A stretch of DNA of 64,000 bases from Paludibacteraceae bacterium (GTDB lineage Bacteria; Bacteroidota; Bacteroidia; Bacteroidales; Paludibacteraceae). The translations under genes were made by a program, and so were the position numbers. Positions 11,701 to 19,156 of this stretch are shown here, in pieces. Each line of letters opens with the position of its first letter. Within the stretch, counting starts at the first letter, position 1. The DNA lies in contig JAILDU010000043.1 of assembly GCA_024689005.1 (NCBI GenBank), forward strand, positions 16,017-80,016, in the 5' to 3' direction. The notes under the pieces were generated by a model, which made no database searches, had not been told where the DNA came from, and worked only from the letters and a program-made list of their open reading frames with translations.

Positions 11701-12577
11701 AGTGGCTGTACATGTGGACAATTTCCGCTTGGCATATTTCAATAAAATTGCTGATCGTATATCTACTTGTATGTATGAGGATGTACAGGTGGGAGATATA
11801 TCACTCTCCGGTGATGAAATCAAGCCGGGTATCTATTCTTTCCCAACGACCTCTTTCGCAACGGACCAGGAAGCAAGAAATGGTGCATTTGATGTCGTCA
11901 ATGCTACAGAAATAGAAGTGTTTGAAGAAGCCCGTACGATAATGTATGATACGATCTGTCAAGGAGAGACCTACACGGATGCTAATTTCCAATGTATTAA
12001 TCAATCTAAGCCATATGATAGAAGGTTAACTTCCATTCATGGATGTGATAGTATAGTAACGCTGAATTTATATGTAAAGCCGCGTTCGTATGCAGAGGAG
12101 GAAACAGCACTCATCTGTCGTGGAGAGATCTTCGAATGGCATGGCCATCAGTATGATCGTGCAGGCGTGTACCGTGATACTGCGGTGTCTGTCATCGGGT
12201 GCGATAGCATAGAGACATTAATTCTCTCGTATATGGGAGCAGAAGATACTATATTTGATGCTACGCAGATTTTTGACAATGAACTTCCATTCACGTATAC
12301 TAATGTTTCGCATCCGTACATCATTGGGCAGGCTCCTATCTTTTATCCGGTCGGAACGCCTTATGGTGAATACAAGGACACTGTAATGGTGCAAGGAACG
12401 ACATGTACTGCTCCGTTGGTTCATACATTGACCATCATCAAGAGTGATGGTATAGAAGATGTCAACGCTGAGCGTAGCGGAGCTAGAAAGATTCTCTACC
12501 AAGACAATATGTACATCATCATTAACGATGAATGGTACAATGTCTCCGGTCAGATAGTATCCGACCCACGCAAATAG
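2720..12577 (+). CDS. Giant modular surface protein (3285 aa): about 11 jelly-roll/choice-of-anchor-J-like + FnIII-like modules, Cys-containing GCDS repeats, short C-terminal sorting-like tail
   Basis: Signal peptide 'MRKKLYSMLAAIVAATMSLSAQ'; repeated module starts (GFENG, FDFEQT, DDFDSY, ETFESY, EKFDTY, FGFEKS, CGFEQEN, LEQFDA); repeated 'YIDNV' and 'GL.P.T.Y..YV...C' signatures; tail 'KILYQDNMYIIINDEWYNVSGQIV'. Confidence 0.85.
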   Translation: MRKKLYSMLAAIVAATMSLSAQTVVIDEGFENGIQEDVWTQEFVSGHMAWSVESVDDNLSYPATVFQGTHRAYLRNTTGQTQGYVTRLVSKVMDLSPDAIYRPELIFSYANPRWGAYRDTLRVLYRTSQTDKWQLINEYSRGTTNWERVVLPLPSVSSTCQIAFEASESLGRGIVLDSVLLRSEPLCTVPYDLGVVNKGAGRVEVYWMASWDAYFFELIVSKEKINPNEVESVDPSVIAYHGQVDGWTFSHDLTLIPGETYYMYVRSLCDREISAWSSETSADGPFQFRVQTTAQVPYNCTFSIPSTAADQAHEPGWSWGNNLGTIDPYVNSKTTNKATLACYSPDSTSCLIFSGADANPETAIPYGSYAYAATPAMVDSLNTNFSLSQCQVRFWSTVYTYAGRQYGRSLIVGVMDNPEDITTFVPIDTVYVLNSKTFVENVVDLSSYRGKGEYVGFKSHSDKPNLIYIDNVTVEYRPAVNKVTKISVNPRDTYADITWKGNASSYNVLVTNTEVDPANPASTAVVARANVTTNNYHCEALEPDHTWKKPYYVYVQAVGAEWSNRCPFITIASKRTLPYKFDFEQTPGTTGMSLFSNNSVYPQTTTTNYYKGRKCLYLSKVAGMDTWVTLPMVDNLDSTQVKFYLSGSNQYTRSHAIVGVMTNPMNINTFIPVADFKLSARGYSMCYANFKNYSGPNGVIAIVWGDVAGMSQPTMNYIDELSVESLLDCIPPEHVQLDVLPDSMTIRWDASRADNWDVVISRNALSADQKELELAELSALNSVVYANTLTWDQPTQNPTFGFGGLTPHTNYYFYVRTGCYGETTWWTEYQFETPCRDAAFPFRDDFDSYANGATEIGCWKLKNYKGVGYPKVLSVSSNNLLNLVSSDSKDRSLAVMPPVDGDLSDMMLVFETRSRELRSTKSVIHVGTIGNVDDPDSFVPFATINNSVGEINTVRLFLSDYNLVHNQIAFSSGVKDREVTSDVVIDNVELRDAKCTEAYDMRQTASTAHSVDFDWSGNAVNNQWRVIVLRLPMRNGTYDPREAIVDDSLVVGNTFHVTGLDPICFYYVYVRPDCAAGYSVLEVQTGCELLNPNKPNKETFESYQSSSVGNSEYQASCWTADKAHAFICSNRQYAASGSNVYKLSSTKEMMLPSYIASPAIDCRSMSELTVSFSYSGDSYSWMIIGVMSDPYDLSSFVALDSIECRNTVDTRTISLSEYASRIPSDARHFAWRTSYRTTASLYIDDVSIVRLTCPSTNPRFSRLTQHSVRVHSGLYEDISWKLLVTSLPLNIDSLNSETYALPPSFVTTVDSRSTEVTGLEAGTRYYVYTSTDCGSEISLWNSVSFVTPCTAQTPDALGTITFSEDQGFVPGTKGNMQCWRVGSSSSATPEYIPHIEKSISIMHNGYNYLKLQDYVLSYSTFSYTGAHAVMPELSVDSIRHYQVNFWARGDKSIVNNRIIVGVTTDPADMSTFTAVDTISLDQSEWRTYHVLLDSYQGDFLGVHGKYITFYSNFGISNIAYISEVSVHRIPTCIEPSSFSVDNVGENTATVSWTGNQKSYRLLVADRELLEAEKPTYHYVVDSLVSHSNHVSIGGLKLATDYHVYAQGICQDGDSSAISLQFASFRTECPHTIGYPLPYVEKFDTYANNEHNPGCWLFLSTNTSEYEYPKIEQVNGTKVLELYSANSASSLAMMPLVSGTMQNQILSFDARPTAGVSSRLYLGTIADSGDPRSFVVFDSLTLPVSNDFKHYEIELADYNLPNRHIAFTCGFDMSKSSFLSNNAYLDNIKLDKIPTCLAPAINVAETSYNSIKLNIAPANEHHLSCEIVSIVDSVYASINDIYSYLDTVRGTVLTDNANPIISGLQPATPYYIYVRALCEGGESYSAWSKEPLIVSTKYYYRDSYFFGFEKSEPWIRSSYSTSDNYYIHPALVTGRDAFNVTDSYNYYPYSISNNAGHLYSYTNEGALLMHSSRNYNGGYIVFPAIEDAQDRSFEFKARPASINAETHMPETSANAILEIGLIDKNKDFDTYKLLATINLSRLDGSSEATQENEYLFGSYTLDLNAAIVASKQIVFHAPKQPQGISDIYIDDVTLGTSKGYSLVSFTRILEGNDNAKIEWANIGGPWDLFVMDAHNDTIARFNNLSSTSQVVEGLIPHSEYTAVLKAANVPSESGYITSATRVFQTTCPTQEANDDGEFVWNFDDANDWVTGDILEGTPSDSLYLQPACFAVVTTNAAPANGYQWLIQRKGYNYYSAAVPSQSYSNYEVGLDNSNAVRIFSDKKHLGSYLVLPEMKCDFDTMMIEFYGRCFANYDESASVSNRGKIVDVSYLGPQYSQSLVVGTLASPKDITTLEVLDTLSYRYTGLKEGDNVNDDPAGKHYWEKMQLPLTGAKGKYIVLFQPAEGLFFVDNLSIKPIGSTLFAPTELRVDVAAATSAELSWHAHHPTLSSVVVVLDATGSNEIIRDTVVGNTYSVTGLSGGTSYQCYVYQTDGIHDGQSSASLYFATECVAITPAYTCGFEQENGWSLLKDQLGQVAKQTLCWTYADAANNNWNGSYDAANVENAGAYRYSYSGTSAVFMHGVKGSKISYQPYIAMPAMDIAAYDTLQVSFWMRPANVSASTGKVVESFTGSNYAKSIIIGTMTDPSDASTFMPIDTVTYDGQLSTGDVASVENNFLYQKMKVALVGATGSYVAFMTSFQEKEKSAYKTHDCIYLDDIAFSHISECADPTDLTLVQAGSTSATLQWTGNDPNAAYLLQVSTDPSFVQPNAFVFNDIVRTNQYTVTGLQSLTGYAWRVQSICSGNRGESWFSRKSTFTTIRSPYHLEQFDAIPSDWLFSNVRCDSTINGVAIATGVDSHDFSRATNNFGLQSPHYVAKCHTNSSNWLISPAFYISDKDSVHLSLDLALTACNAANVPTASPATEENLKDDYQFLIIVSEDGGSTWNVKNIIATWKGKQLLNLPATGTNLRLSLARYAGKSVRFGFYRGANSTSTTGVAVHVDNFRLAYFNKIADRISTCMYEDVQVGDISLSGDEIKPGIYSFPTTSFATDQEARNGAFDVVNATEIEVFEEARTIMYDTICQGETYTDANFQCINQSKPYDRRLTSIHGCDSIVTLNLYVKPRSYAEEETALICRGEIFEWHGHQYDRAGVYRDTAVSVIGCDSIETLILSYMGAEDTIFDATQIFDNELPFTYTNVSHPYIIGQAPIFYPVGTPYGEYKDTVMVQGTTCTAPLVHTLTIIKSDGIEDVNAERSGARKILYQDNMYIIINDEWYNVSGQIVSDPRK

Positions 12578-12583
12578 CATTAA

Positions 12584-12623
12584 TAATCATCAAGGGCTAC
12601 CTTCGGGTGGCCCTTGATGGTTA
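12584..12623 (+). terminator. Rho-independent-like hairpin
   Basis: 18-bp stem TAATCATCAAGGGCTACC / GGTGGCCCTTGATGGTTA (two G-T pairs) with TTCG loop. Confidence 0.8.
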
Positions 12624-12724
12624 TGTTCCCGAGATGGTCGCGGTGCTATAAGTATGCGGTACCATATTAGTACTGATGCGATAAAATTAGACAAAAACCG
12701 AGAAAACATTTTCTCGTACATTGT

Positions 12725-12793
12725 CCCTTTGTCCATCTCCTGTCCCACGCCCCCGTAACCTATAACCCATTCCCCGTAACCTCTCACCTTCAA
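12725..12793 (+). repeat. Degenerate 7-bp-period repeat (CCGTAAC CTATAAC CCATTCC CCGTAAC CTCTCAC ...)
   Basis: 7-bp periodicity by eye; ends directly at the 85-bp upstream element. Confidence 0.55.
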
Positions 12794-12878
12794 TTGCAAT
12801 CTCTGTTTGTCAAAATCAAAGAAATTTACTCTTTGTTGCGCAAAATGTTGCCAGAACATAAAAAAAATGCTAACTTTG
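12794..12878 (+). promoter_or_regulatory. 85-bp upstream element including TAnnTTTG promoter (second copy)
   Basis: Aligned without gaps to 2536-2620; shares TTGCAATCTCTG, CAAAATGTTG and TGCTAACTTTGC.GCC. Confidence 0.7.
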
Positions 12879-13015
12879 CAGCCGTTTTTCGTTGTTTTAA
12901 AAGCAATTTGTGATTTTTTGTAGAAAAACACGATTTTTTTGTAAAGTCTGTTACTTGTTATGAAACTAATTAGTAGTTTGTTTATTTTTATATTAATTCT
13001 TTAAAATCAAAGCTT

Positions 13016-16000
13016 ATGAGAACATTCACTCAAAAGTTATTATGTTCACTCGTGTTATTGCTTTGTTGCGTAAGTTTGCAGGTAAGGTCTGAAGAACTTA
13101 TTGTGGCAGATGGCGCTGCAACCAATACCAATTTGCCGATAAACGGCACGTGGGTAGATGCGGCAGGTACACGCAGTCAGTGCCTATATCCTAGTGATTC
13201 CTTGACGGACTTAGAAGGCGCAACGATTACTAAAATGACGTTCTATATAGACCCGGAGGACGCCAGTGGATGGGCTAATGCCATATTCCAAGTCAGCCTG
13301 GCAGAAAGTACAGAATCCGGACTTACTAAAAGTGAGTTTTTGGAGAACTTGACGTCGGTCTATTCTGGAGGACTGAGTGTGTCCCAGCCGACAATAGAAG
13401 TGGTATTTTCTTCGCCATATCTTTACTCTGGCGGAAACCTCGTAGTTGATTTCCAGGTACAAACAGCAGGTACGTGGAAAACTGTTAATTTCTATGGCGT
13501 TGATGATATTGGTTTTGTTGCTGGTCACTATTTTTTTAGTAATAACCATGACCTTAAACAGTTTCTTCCCAAAGTCAAATTTGATTATATTCCTGCTAGC
13601 GGACCTAAATGTGAAAGACCCTCCTCTCTTGATGTTATCGATCTGACTACATCAACTGCTTCACTCGTATGGGCTGGGGGTAGCGGAGAGTACAATGTTG
13701 AATATAAGGCTGCATCAGCCACTGACTGGACTTCTCTGCTTGCTAATTCGAGTGCTTTAACAACCTCCCTTAGCAACCTTGCTCCTGCTACTACATATCA
13801 GGCGCGTGTCCAGGCTGTCTGCGAAGAATCTACTAGCGGAAGAACATCCATCTCATTCACGACCCCATACGCTATCCCGTATGAGCAAAACTTCTTTGGA
13901 AATGCGATGCCTGCTGATTGGCTTACATACAAAGGTCTTCTTAGTGAAGTCCTTGCTGGTACAGCTTCATTATCCCGTGCATCTGACAATATCAAATGGA
14001 AATTCTCGTCTTCGGCTGCAGGAGAACTATCTCAACATGCATATTGCGAGATTATGGAAGATAATACTAAGGATTGGCTGGTACTGCCTGCTGTTCAGAT
14101 GGACTCAAATGTCCAACTGTCATTCTGGATGGCTTTGTCCAATAGTTCTGGTCTCCCGGTAACAGCAGGTTCTCAACCGGATGACAAGTTTGCAGTATTG
14201 CTTTCTTCGGATAACGGAGCTACATGGACGATACTACGTCAGTGGGATAACAGTGGTGCGTCACAGTATTCTTACGATAACATTAGTCCTAACGGAGAAG
14301 AAATATCCATTGATCTTAGTGCGTACAGTAGTGGATTGATCAAGTTGGCGTTCTATGGTGAATCTACAGTGAGTGGAGGTGGTGCCCGTCTTCATATAGA
14401 TAGTGTGCTTGTGGATAAGATCCCAACTTGCTTTAAGCCGACCGCTCTCGAAGCAAGTGCTATCTCGAAGAACTCTGTACAACTGAGTTGGGTAGCTAAT
14501 AGTGGTGAGACGGCATGGAAGATCCAGTATAAGAAATCTTCCGAAACCGCATGGCAGACTATTGATGTTACAGAGAATCCATATGTGCTTTCTGGGTTGG
14601 AAAGTTTGACCGATTACGATGTGCACGTTGCTGCTGTATGTGATGGCTCTGCTTCAGATGGAACAAGCAAGTATAGCCAGACCATTCATTTCAAGACGGT
14701 AGCTGGTGTGCCTTATACTGAGCCGTTCAGTGCATCATCTATGCCTGTCGATTGGTCTACGTATAGAGGATTGTTAAGCGAAATCATGAATAACGAAGCA
14801 ACGCTTAATTTGGTGGCTACCTCTGCTACTTGGAAAGTAGCGTCCGGCAATGGTGTATTCGCAGGGGAGACGCATCTACTTCTTTTGAATTCAGGTGCAG
14901 ACTCCAGAGCTTGGGCTGTTTCTCCGGAAATACAATTGGATGATAATGTTCAGCTCTCGTTTGACTTAGCCTTGACTGGCTCGAACAATATCTTGCAGCC
15001 GGTTGTTCCTGGTGAGCAGGATGATGACAAGTTTGTAGTGCTCATCAGTACGGATAATGGAGCAAACTGGGGTAAACTCAAGGAGTGGAATAATACCGAT
15101 TCAGAGAATTCGTACGATGCTATCAGTTGTACTTCAGAAGGTCAAGAGGAAGTATGCAATTTGTCGGCATATGCAGGTCAAAAAGTTAGAATCGCATTCT
15201 ATGGCGAATCAACTGTTAAGGGAGGAGATAGTTATATCCATATCGGCAATTTGCATGTTGATTACATTCCGGCATGTGAGAAGCCTCTTGGCTTGATTCT
15301 ATCCGACGTCACGAGTGCATCCGCTACGTTTGAGTGGAATGAAGCTCAGAGCGGTTCGGAACCATGGATCTTTGGTGTTGCTGCTAATCCTGCAGATGAT
15401 TTCTCACCCGAAGCCGCTGATTTTACTGGTAGTACTTCGGATACGTGGGCAGAGATAGATACTTTGAGAGAAAATACGGATTATATCTTCTTCATCCGTA
15501 GAAATTGTGGTGGCGAAATAGCTACACGTCGCTTCCATACCTCTCAAGCCCCGGCTAATTTGCCATATGCAGATGACTTCGAGAGTGGTAATAAGTGGGC
15601 ATTCAATTGTGGTGGAATGACCAACGCATGGGCATACGGTTCTGCTACCAACAATGGAGGTTCGCATGCATTGTATATTTCTAATGATGGTGGTGCTACT
15701 AACGCCTATACATTAGGAAGTGATAACACAGTCGTTTATGCAACCAAGTTATTTGCATTCGAAGATGGCACTTATACTTTCCAATACGATTGGAAAGCCA
15801 AAGGAGAAGGCTTATCAGATTATCTGCGCGTTGTCTTAGTCCCTGCTTCTGTAAATCTTTTTGCGGGTTCGACACTGCCATCAGGTCTGACAAATAGCGC
15901 AGTACCGGCTGGTTGGAAAGCATTGGACGGCGGCACTAAACTCAACTTGAGCAACAATGAGTGGAAGACTGTTAATTTGGAGGTAGAAGTTGCTGCAGGT

Positions 16001-17878
16001 GAATACAATGTGGTATTCGTATGGCGTAACGATGCTACTAGTGGTTCTCAAACTCCTGCTGCTATTGACAATTTCAGTATCACTCCGACCTTGTGCGCTA
16101 GACCTATAGCAGATAGCGTTGCTACGAATATATCAACTCATTCTATTTTGCTAAAGTGGAAACGTCAGGATAGCGATGCATGGTTGATCCAATACAAGAA
16201 GAGTGACGCGAATAGTTGGACTACACTTTCTGAGCCTATCCTTACGGATTCCTTCCGAGTAGAAGGTCTTGAGTCGGCTACTTCGTATGACTTCCGTATA
16301 GCTGCTTGGTGTGACGTGACAGATCCGGCTACTATCAGCGAATATAGCGCACCGTTTACTGCGCTCACCGCTTGTGAAGCCATTTCTTCTTTCCCGTATA
16401 GTGAGAATTTCGATGGTATTACTGTTACTCAAACTTCATCGCCGAGCAAGCGTGTATTGCCCCTATGTTGGAATTTTATTAATTCATCTATCAATAGTAG
16501 CAATAATGTTTACCCGACTATATTCAAATATTATGCCGGATATTATGCTTCGTCACCTAACTCGTTGCGTCTCCACTCTAATTATAGCAGTACGACCAAC
16601 AAGGATCCGCAAGACGAGTATGCTATACTCCCGGAGATGCTCGGCGTCAATGGATTGCAAATGACGTTCAAGGCACGTGCATATTCTACAGCAAACGCAT
16701 ATTCCGCTAAGTTTACGGTAGGAGTGATGACAGATCCGTCCGATACGGCTACATTCGTGGAGCTTGCTACCTTTGAACCTACTACTACTACCTTCCAGCC
16801 ATTTGAGGTGAAGTTTAATAGTTATAATGGTACAGGCAGATACATAGCCTTCAAGTTGGAGGCTGCGGATGCAAACAAATCCAACCATAGTGTGCTGATT
16901 GATGATATCGCAATTGACGAACTGCCATGCTATGAGGCTTCCGGTTTGGCTGTTTCTGACATCACATCCGCGGGTGCTACATTCTCTTGGAATAGCGAGG
17001 TTAACGGAGCTTGGAAATACGCAGTCGCATCAGCTTCTGATGCAGAGCCTGCAGAGGATGCGTTTATTGCTATCGATACCAATGCTGTTATTATTGATGC
17101 CTTGACAGACCTTAGCGACTATGTATTCTATTTGAGCCGTGTATGTAAGGATGGATTGAGTCAAAGTATCTCAGTCGCTTTCAGTACTACACAGCAGGTT
17201 GCAACTATTCCTTTCGCAGATGACTTTGAGGATGCCAATAGTTGGCTGTTTGTCAATGGTACATCTACCAATGCTTGGGCTTATGGACAAGCAACCGCTA
17301 ATGGTGGTTCGCACGCATTGTACATCTCTAATGATGGCGGAGTAAGCAACGCTTATACTGCTACTGAGGCGGCTATGGTATATGCTACCAAGTTGTTCTT
17401 CTTCGAGGAAGGCACCTATGCCTTCAGCTATGATTGGAAGGCTGAAGGACGAAATAACGAAGATGTTCCGGCAGACTACCTGCGCGTAGCGCTCGTTCCG
17501 GCAACGGCTACTTTCCCGGCAGGAATGAAACTTCCTTCTTTCAGTGGTACTAATCTGCCTAATGGTTGGATTGCTCTTGATGGAGGACACCAACTTAATC
17601 AAAGTGCAGAATGGCAAACCATCAGTATAGAAGATGTTGCTATCGAAGAAGGTACATACAAGATTCTTCTTGCATGGAGAAACGAATCGACAGATGGCGT
17701 AGCAAATACTCCGGCAGCAGTTGACAATTTCACTATCACAAAGAAATCTGTCGCTACCGGAATCAATAGCGCTGAGACTTCTGACAAACCGCTTAAGTTC
17801 ATCCGCAATCGTCAGGTCTACATCCTTGTCAATGGTGTTGTCTATGATACGATGGGACGCAAAGTGGTTGTGAAGTAA
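13016..17878 (+). CDS. Large modular surface protein (1620 aa): jelly-roll/choice-of-anchor-J-like + FnIII modules, short C-terminal sorting-like tail
   Basis: Signal peptide; repeated 'PYADDFE/PFADDFE...NGGSHALYISNDGG' and FnIII-like modules; tail 'KPLKFIRNRQVYILVNGVVYDTMGRKVVVK'. Confidence 0.85.
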   Translation: MRTFTQKLLCSLVLLLCCVSLQVRSEELIVADGAATNTNLPINGTWVDAAGTRSQCLYPSDSLTDLEGATITKMTFYIDPEDASGWANAIFQVSLAESTESGLTKSEFLENLTSVYSGGLSVSQPTIEVVFSSPYLYSGGNLVVDFQVQTAGTWKTVNFYGVDDIGFVAGHYFFSNNHDLKQFLPKVKFDYIPASGPKCERPSSLDVIDLTTSTASLVWAGGSGEYNVEYKAASATDWTSLLANSSALTTSLSNLAPATTYQARVQAVCEESTSGRTSISFTTPYAIPYEQNFFGNAMPADWLTYKGLLSEVLAGTASLSRASDNIKWKFSSSAAGELSQHAYCEIMEDNTKDWLVLPAVQMDSNVQLSFWMALSNSSGLPVTAGSQPDDKFAVLLSSDNGATWTILRQWDNSGASQYSYDNISPNGEEISIDLSAYSSGLIKLAFYGESTVSGGGARLHIDSVLVDKIPTCFKPTALEASAISKNSVQLSWVANSGETAWKIQYKKSSETAWQTIDVTENPYVLSGLESLTDYDVHVAAVCDGSASDGTSKYSQTIHFKTVAGVPYTEPFSASSMPVDWSTYRGLLSEIMNNEATLNLVATSATWKVASGNGVFAGETHLLLLNSGADSRAWAVSPEIQLDDNVQLSFDLALTGSNNILQPVVPGEQDDDKFVVLISTDNGANWGKLKEWNNTDSENSYDAISCTSEGQEEVCNLSAYAGQKVRIAFYGESTVKGGDSYIHIGNLHVDYIPACEKPLGLILSDVTSASATFEWNEAQSGSEPWIFGVAANPADDFSPEAADFTGSTSDTWAEIDTLRENTDYIFFIRRNCGGEIATRRFHTSQAPANLPYADDFESGNKWAFNCGGMTNAWAYGSATNNGGSHALYISNDGGATNAYTLGSDNTVVYATKLFAFEDGTYTFQYDWKAKGEGLSDYLRVVLVPASVNLFAGSTLPSGLTNSAVPAGWKALDGGTKLNLSNNEWKTVNLEVEVAAGEYNVVFVWRNDATSGSQTPAAIDNFSITPTLCARPIADSVATNISTHSILLKWKRQDSDAWLIQYKKSDANSWTTLSEPILTDSFRVEGLESATSYDFRIAAWCDVTDPATISEYSAPFTALTACEAISSFPYSENFDGITVTQTSSPSKRVLPLCWNFINSSINSSNNVYPTIFKYYAGYYASSPNSLRLHSNYSSTTNKDPQDEYAILPEMLGVNGLQMTFKARAYSTANAYSAKFTVGVMTDPSDTATFVELATFEPTTTTFQPFEVKFNSYNGTGRYIAFKLEAADANKSNHSVLIDDIAIDELPCYEASGLAVSDITSAGATFSWNSEVNGAWKYAVASASDAEPAEDAFIAIDTNAVIIDALTDLSDYVFYLSRVCKDGLSQSISVAFSTTQQVATIPFADDFEDANSWLFVNGTSTNAWAYGQATANGGSHALYISNDGGVSNAYTATEAAMVYATKLFFFEEGTYAFSYDWKAEGRNNEDVPADYLRVALVPATATFPAGMKLPSFSGTNLPNGWIALDGGHQLNQSAEWQTISIEDVAIEEGTYKILLAWRNESTDGVANTPAAVDNFTITKKSVATGINSAETSDKPLKFIRNRQVYILVNGVVYDTMGRKVVVK

Positions 17879-17918
17879 GCATCACTTATCGACATACGGC
17901 TTACCGCCGATTATACTC

Positions 17919-17945
17919 CAAAGGGCTGCCTCGTGCAGCCCTTTG
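17919..17945 (+). terminator. Rho-independent-like hairpin
   Basis: CAAAGGGCTGC CTCGT GCAGCCCTTTG. Confidence 0.8.
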
Positions 17946-17955
17946 AGCATTTTCC

Positions 17956-17979
17956 TTCATTCGTTCATTCGTTCTTTCG
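17956..17979 (+). repeat. 8-bp tandem repeat TTCATTCG TTCATTCG TTCTTTCG
   Basis: Three adjacent 8-mers directly downstream of the terminator. Confidence 0.7.
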
Positions 17980-18086
17980 TTCCAATCCTAACCCGACATC
18001 CTATGTTCTTTTTCTTTCCTGAAAGTTATTTTTTGTAATGATTATTAAACAAAAACAATGAGAAAGTGCTAAAAATATGTCAATTA

Positions 18087-18118
18087 TTTGCACATCTCAA
18101 AAAAAAGCAGTACTTTTG
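18087..18118 (+). promoter_or_regulatory. Bacteroidetes-type promoter for the 18152-27882 gene group
   Basis: TTTGCACATCTC...TACTTTTG with 20-nt spacer; nearly identical to 53488-53519. Confidence 0.75.
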
Positions 18119-18151
18119 CCGCTCAAATCGCTTTATAATTGCAATTAGTCT

Positions 18152-19108
18152 GTGAGAAGGTACGTTCTATTAATATGCATTATTGGGCTTAGTGTATCTG
18201 TCAGTGCCCATACCAGTCTCTCTCCGGAGACCCATCATTTTGTGTCCCTTCATGGAGATCTGGGCTTTTCTATGCTCCTTCATTCGATCGACAATCAGAG
18301 TCCTGCAAAAGGACTGAATCCGAATATCGGTGTCGATTATCGTCTCTTTCACAACAATTTCTTACTCTCCGTAGGTGTGGAGGGTATGTATGGATTGTAT
18401 GCCAACTCTCTGGAAGGAATAGAGGAAGTCATTCCGATGATGGATACCGAGGGTGACCTCTTCAATATGCATGTGTCTGTAAGCGCAGCGCGCGATCATG
18501 CGCACATGATTAACGCTAATGTACCATTATTGATAGGAGGTGAGTGGGGATGCTTCTATTTCCTTGTTGGACCCAAACTCTCTCTCAATCTCTATGGTGT
18601 CACTTCTTCCTCTGCGCAAGTTACTACGTATGGCGAATACGACCGTTATTACGACGATTTCTACGATATGCTCAACCACCAGTTTGAGACCAATCGCCCT
18701 ATGACCAGTGGTACGCTTCCGCTCAAGTGGAATATGAACGTTATCGCTCATCTCGAGGTCGGAGGACGTCTCGATGACTTCCCTAAGAGTTCGGGTTATT
18801 ACGCTAATCGAAACAAGGTGCGCGTTTATCTTGCCGGATATGTGGATTTCGGTGTCCTCAATCTGAAAACTGCCGGCAATGGAGAACCATTGTTCCAATA
18901 TCGCGAAACCGATCAGGGCTTGCAATTCTATATCCAACCGCTATTGGTAAGCAATCGTTCGGATAATGCCGTGATTCGCAATCTCAGTCTGGGCGCCAAA
19001 CTGACAGTCGCATTCCCGATGGCTGAGCATGGCAAGTCCTACAAGTACGACTCGCGTCGTGTCAAACTCAATTATCGTAAACGTGGCGGAACCCAAGCGC
19101 TGTATTAA
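18152..19108 (+). CDS. Outer-membrane beta-barrel protein (318 aa, GTG start)
   Basis: Signal peptide; alternating hydrophobic strands; layout resembles the barrel regions of the neighbouring OmpA fusions ('VYLAGYVDFGVLN...LSLGAKLTVAF'). Confidence 0.75.
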   Translation: MRRYVLLICIIGLSVSVSAHTSLSPETHHFVSLHGDLGFSMLLHSIDNQSPAKGLNPNIGVDYRLFHNNFLLSVGVEGMYGLYANSLEGIEEVIPMMDTEGDLFNMHVSVSAARDHAHMINANVPLLIGGEWGCFYFLVGPKLSLNLYGVTSSSAQVTTYGEYDRYYDDFYDMLNHQFETNRPMTSGTLPLKWNMNVIAHLEVGGRLDDFPKSSGYYANRNKVRVYLAGYVDFGVLNLKTAGNGEPLFQYRETDQGLQFYIQPLLVSNRSDNAVIRNLSLGAKLTVAFPMAEHGKSYKYDSRRVKLNYRKRGGTQALY

Positions 19109-19113
19109 TGTTT

Positions 19114-19155
19114 ACACACTACACATTACGCATCAAACATTAAACATTAAACACT
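19114..19155 (+). repeat. 7-bp tandem repeat ACACACT ACACATT ACGCATC AAACATT AAACATT AAACACT
   Basis: Six consecutive 7-mers; fills almost the entire intergenic gap. Confidence 0.85.
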
Positions 19156-19156
19156 G

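Noticed and set aside
12699-12716. CGAGAAAACATTTTCTCG inverted repeat as a second terminator
   Set aside because: AT-rich stem with a minimal loop and no T-tract; a better terminator lies at 12584-12623.
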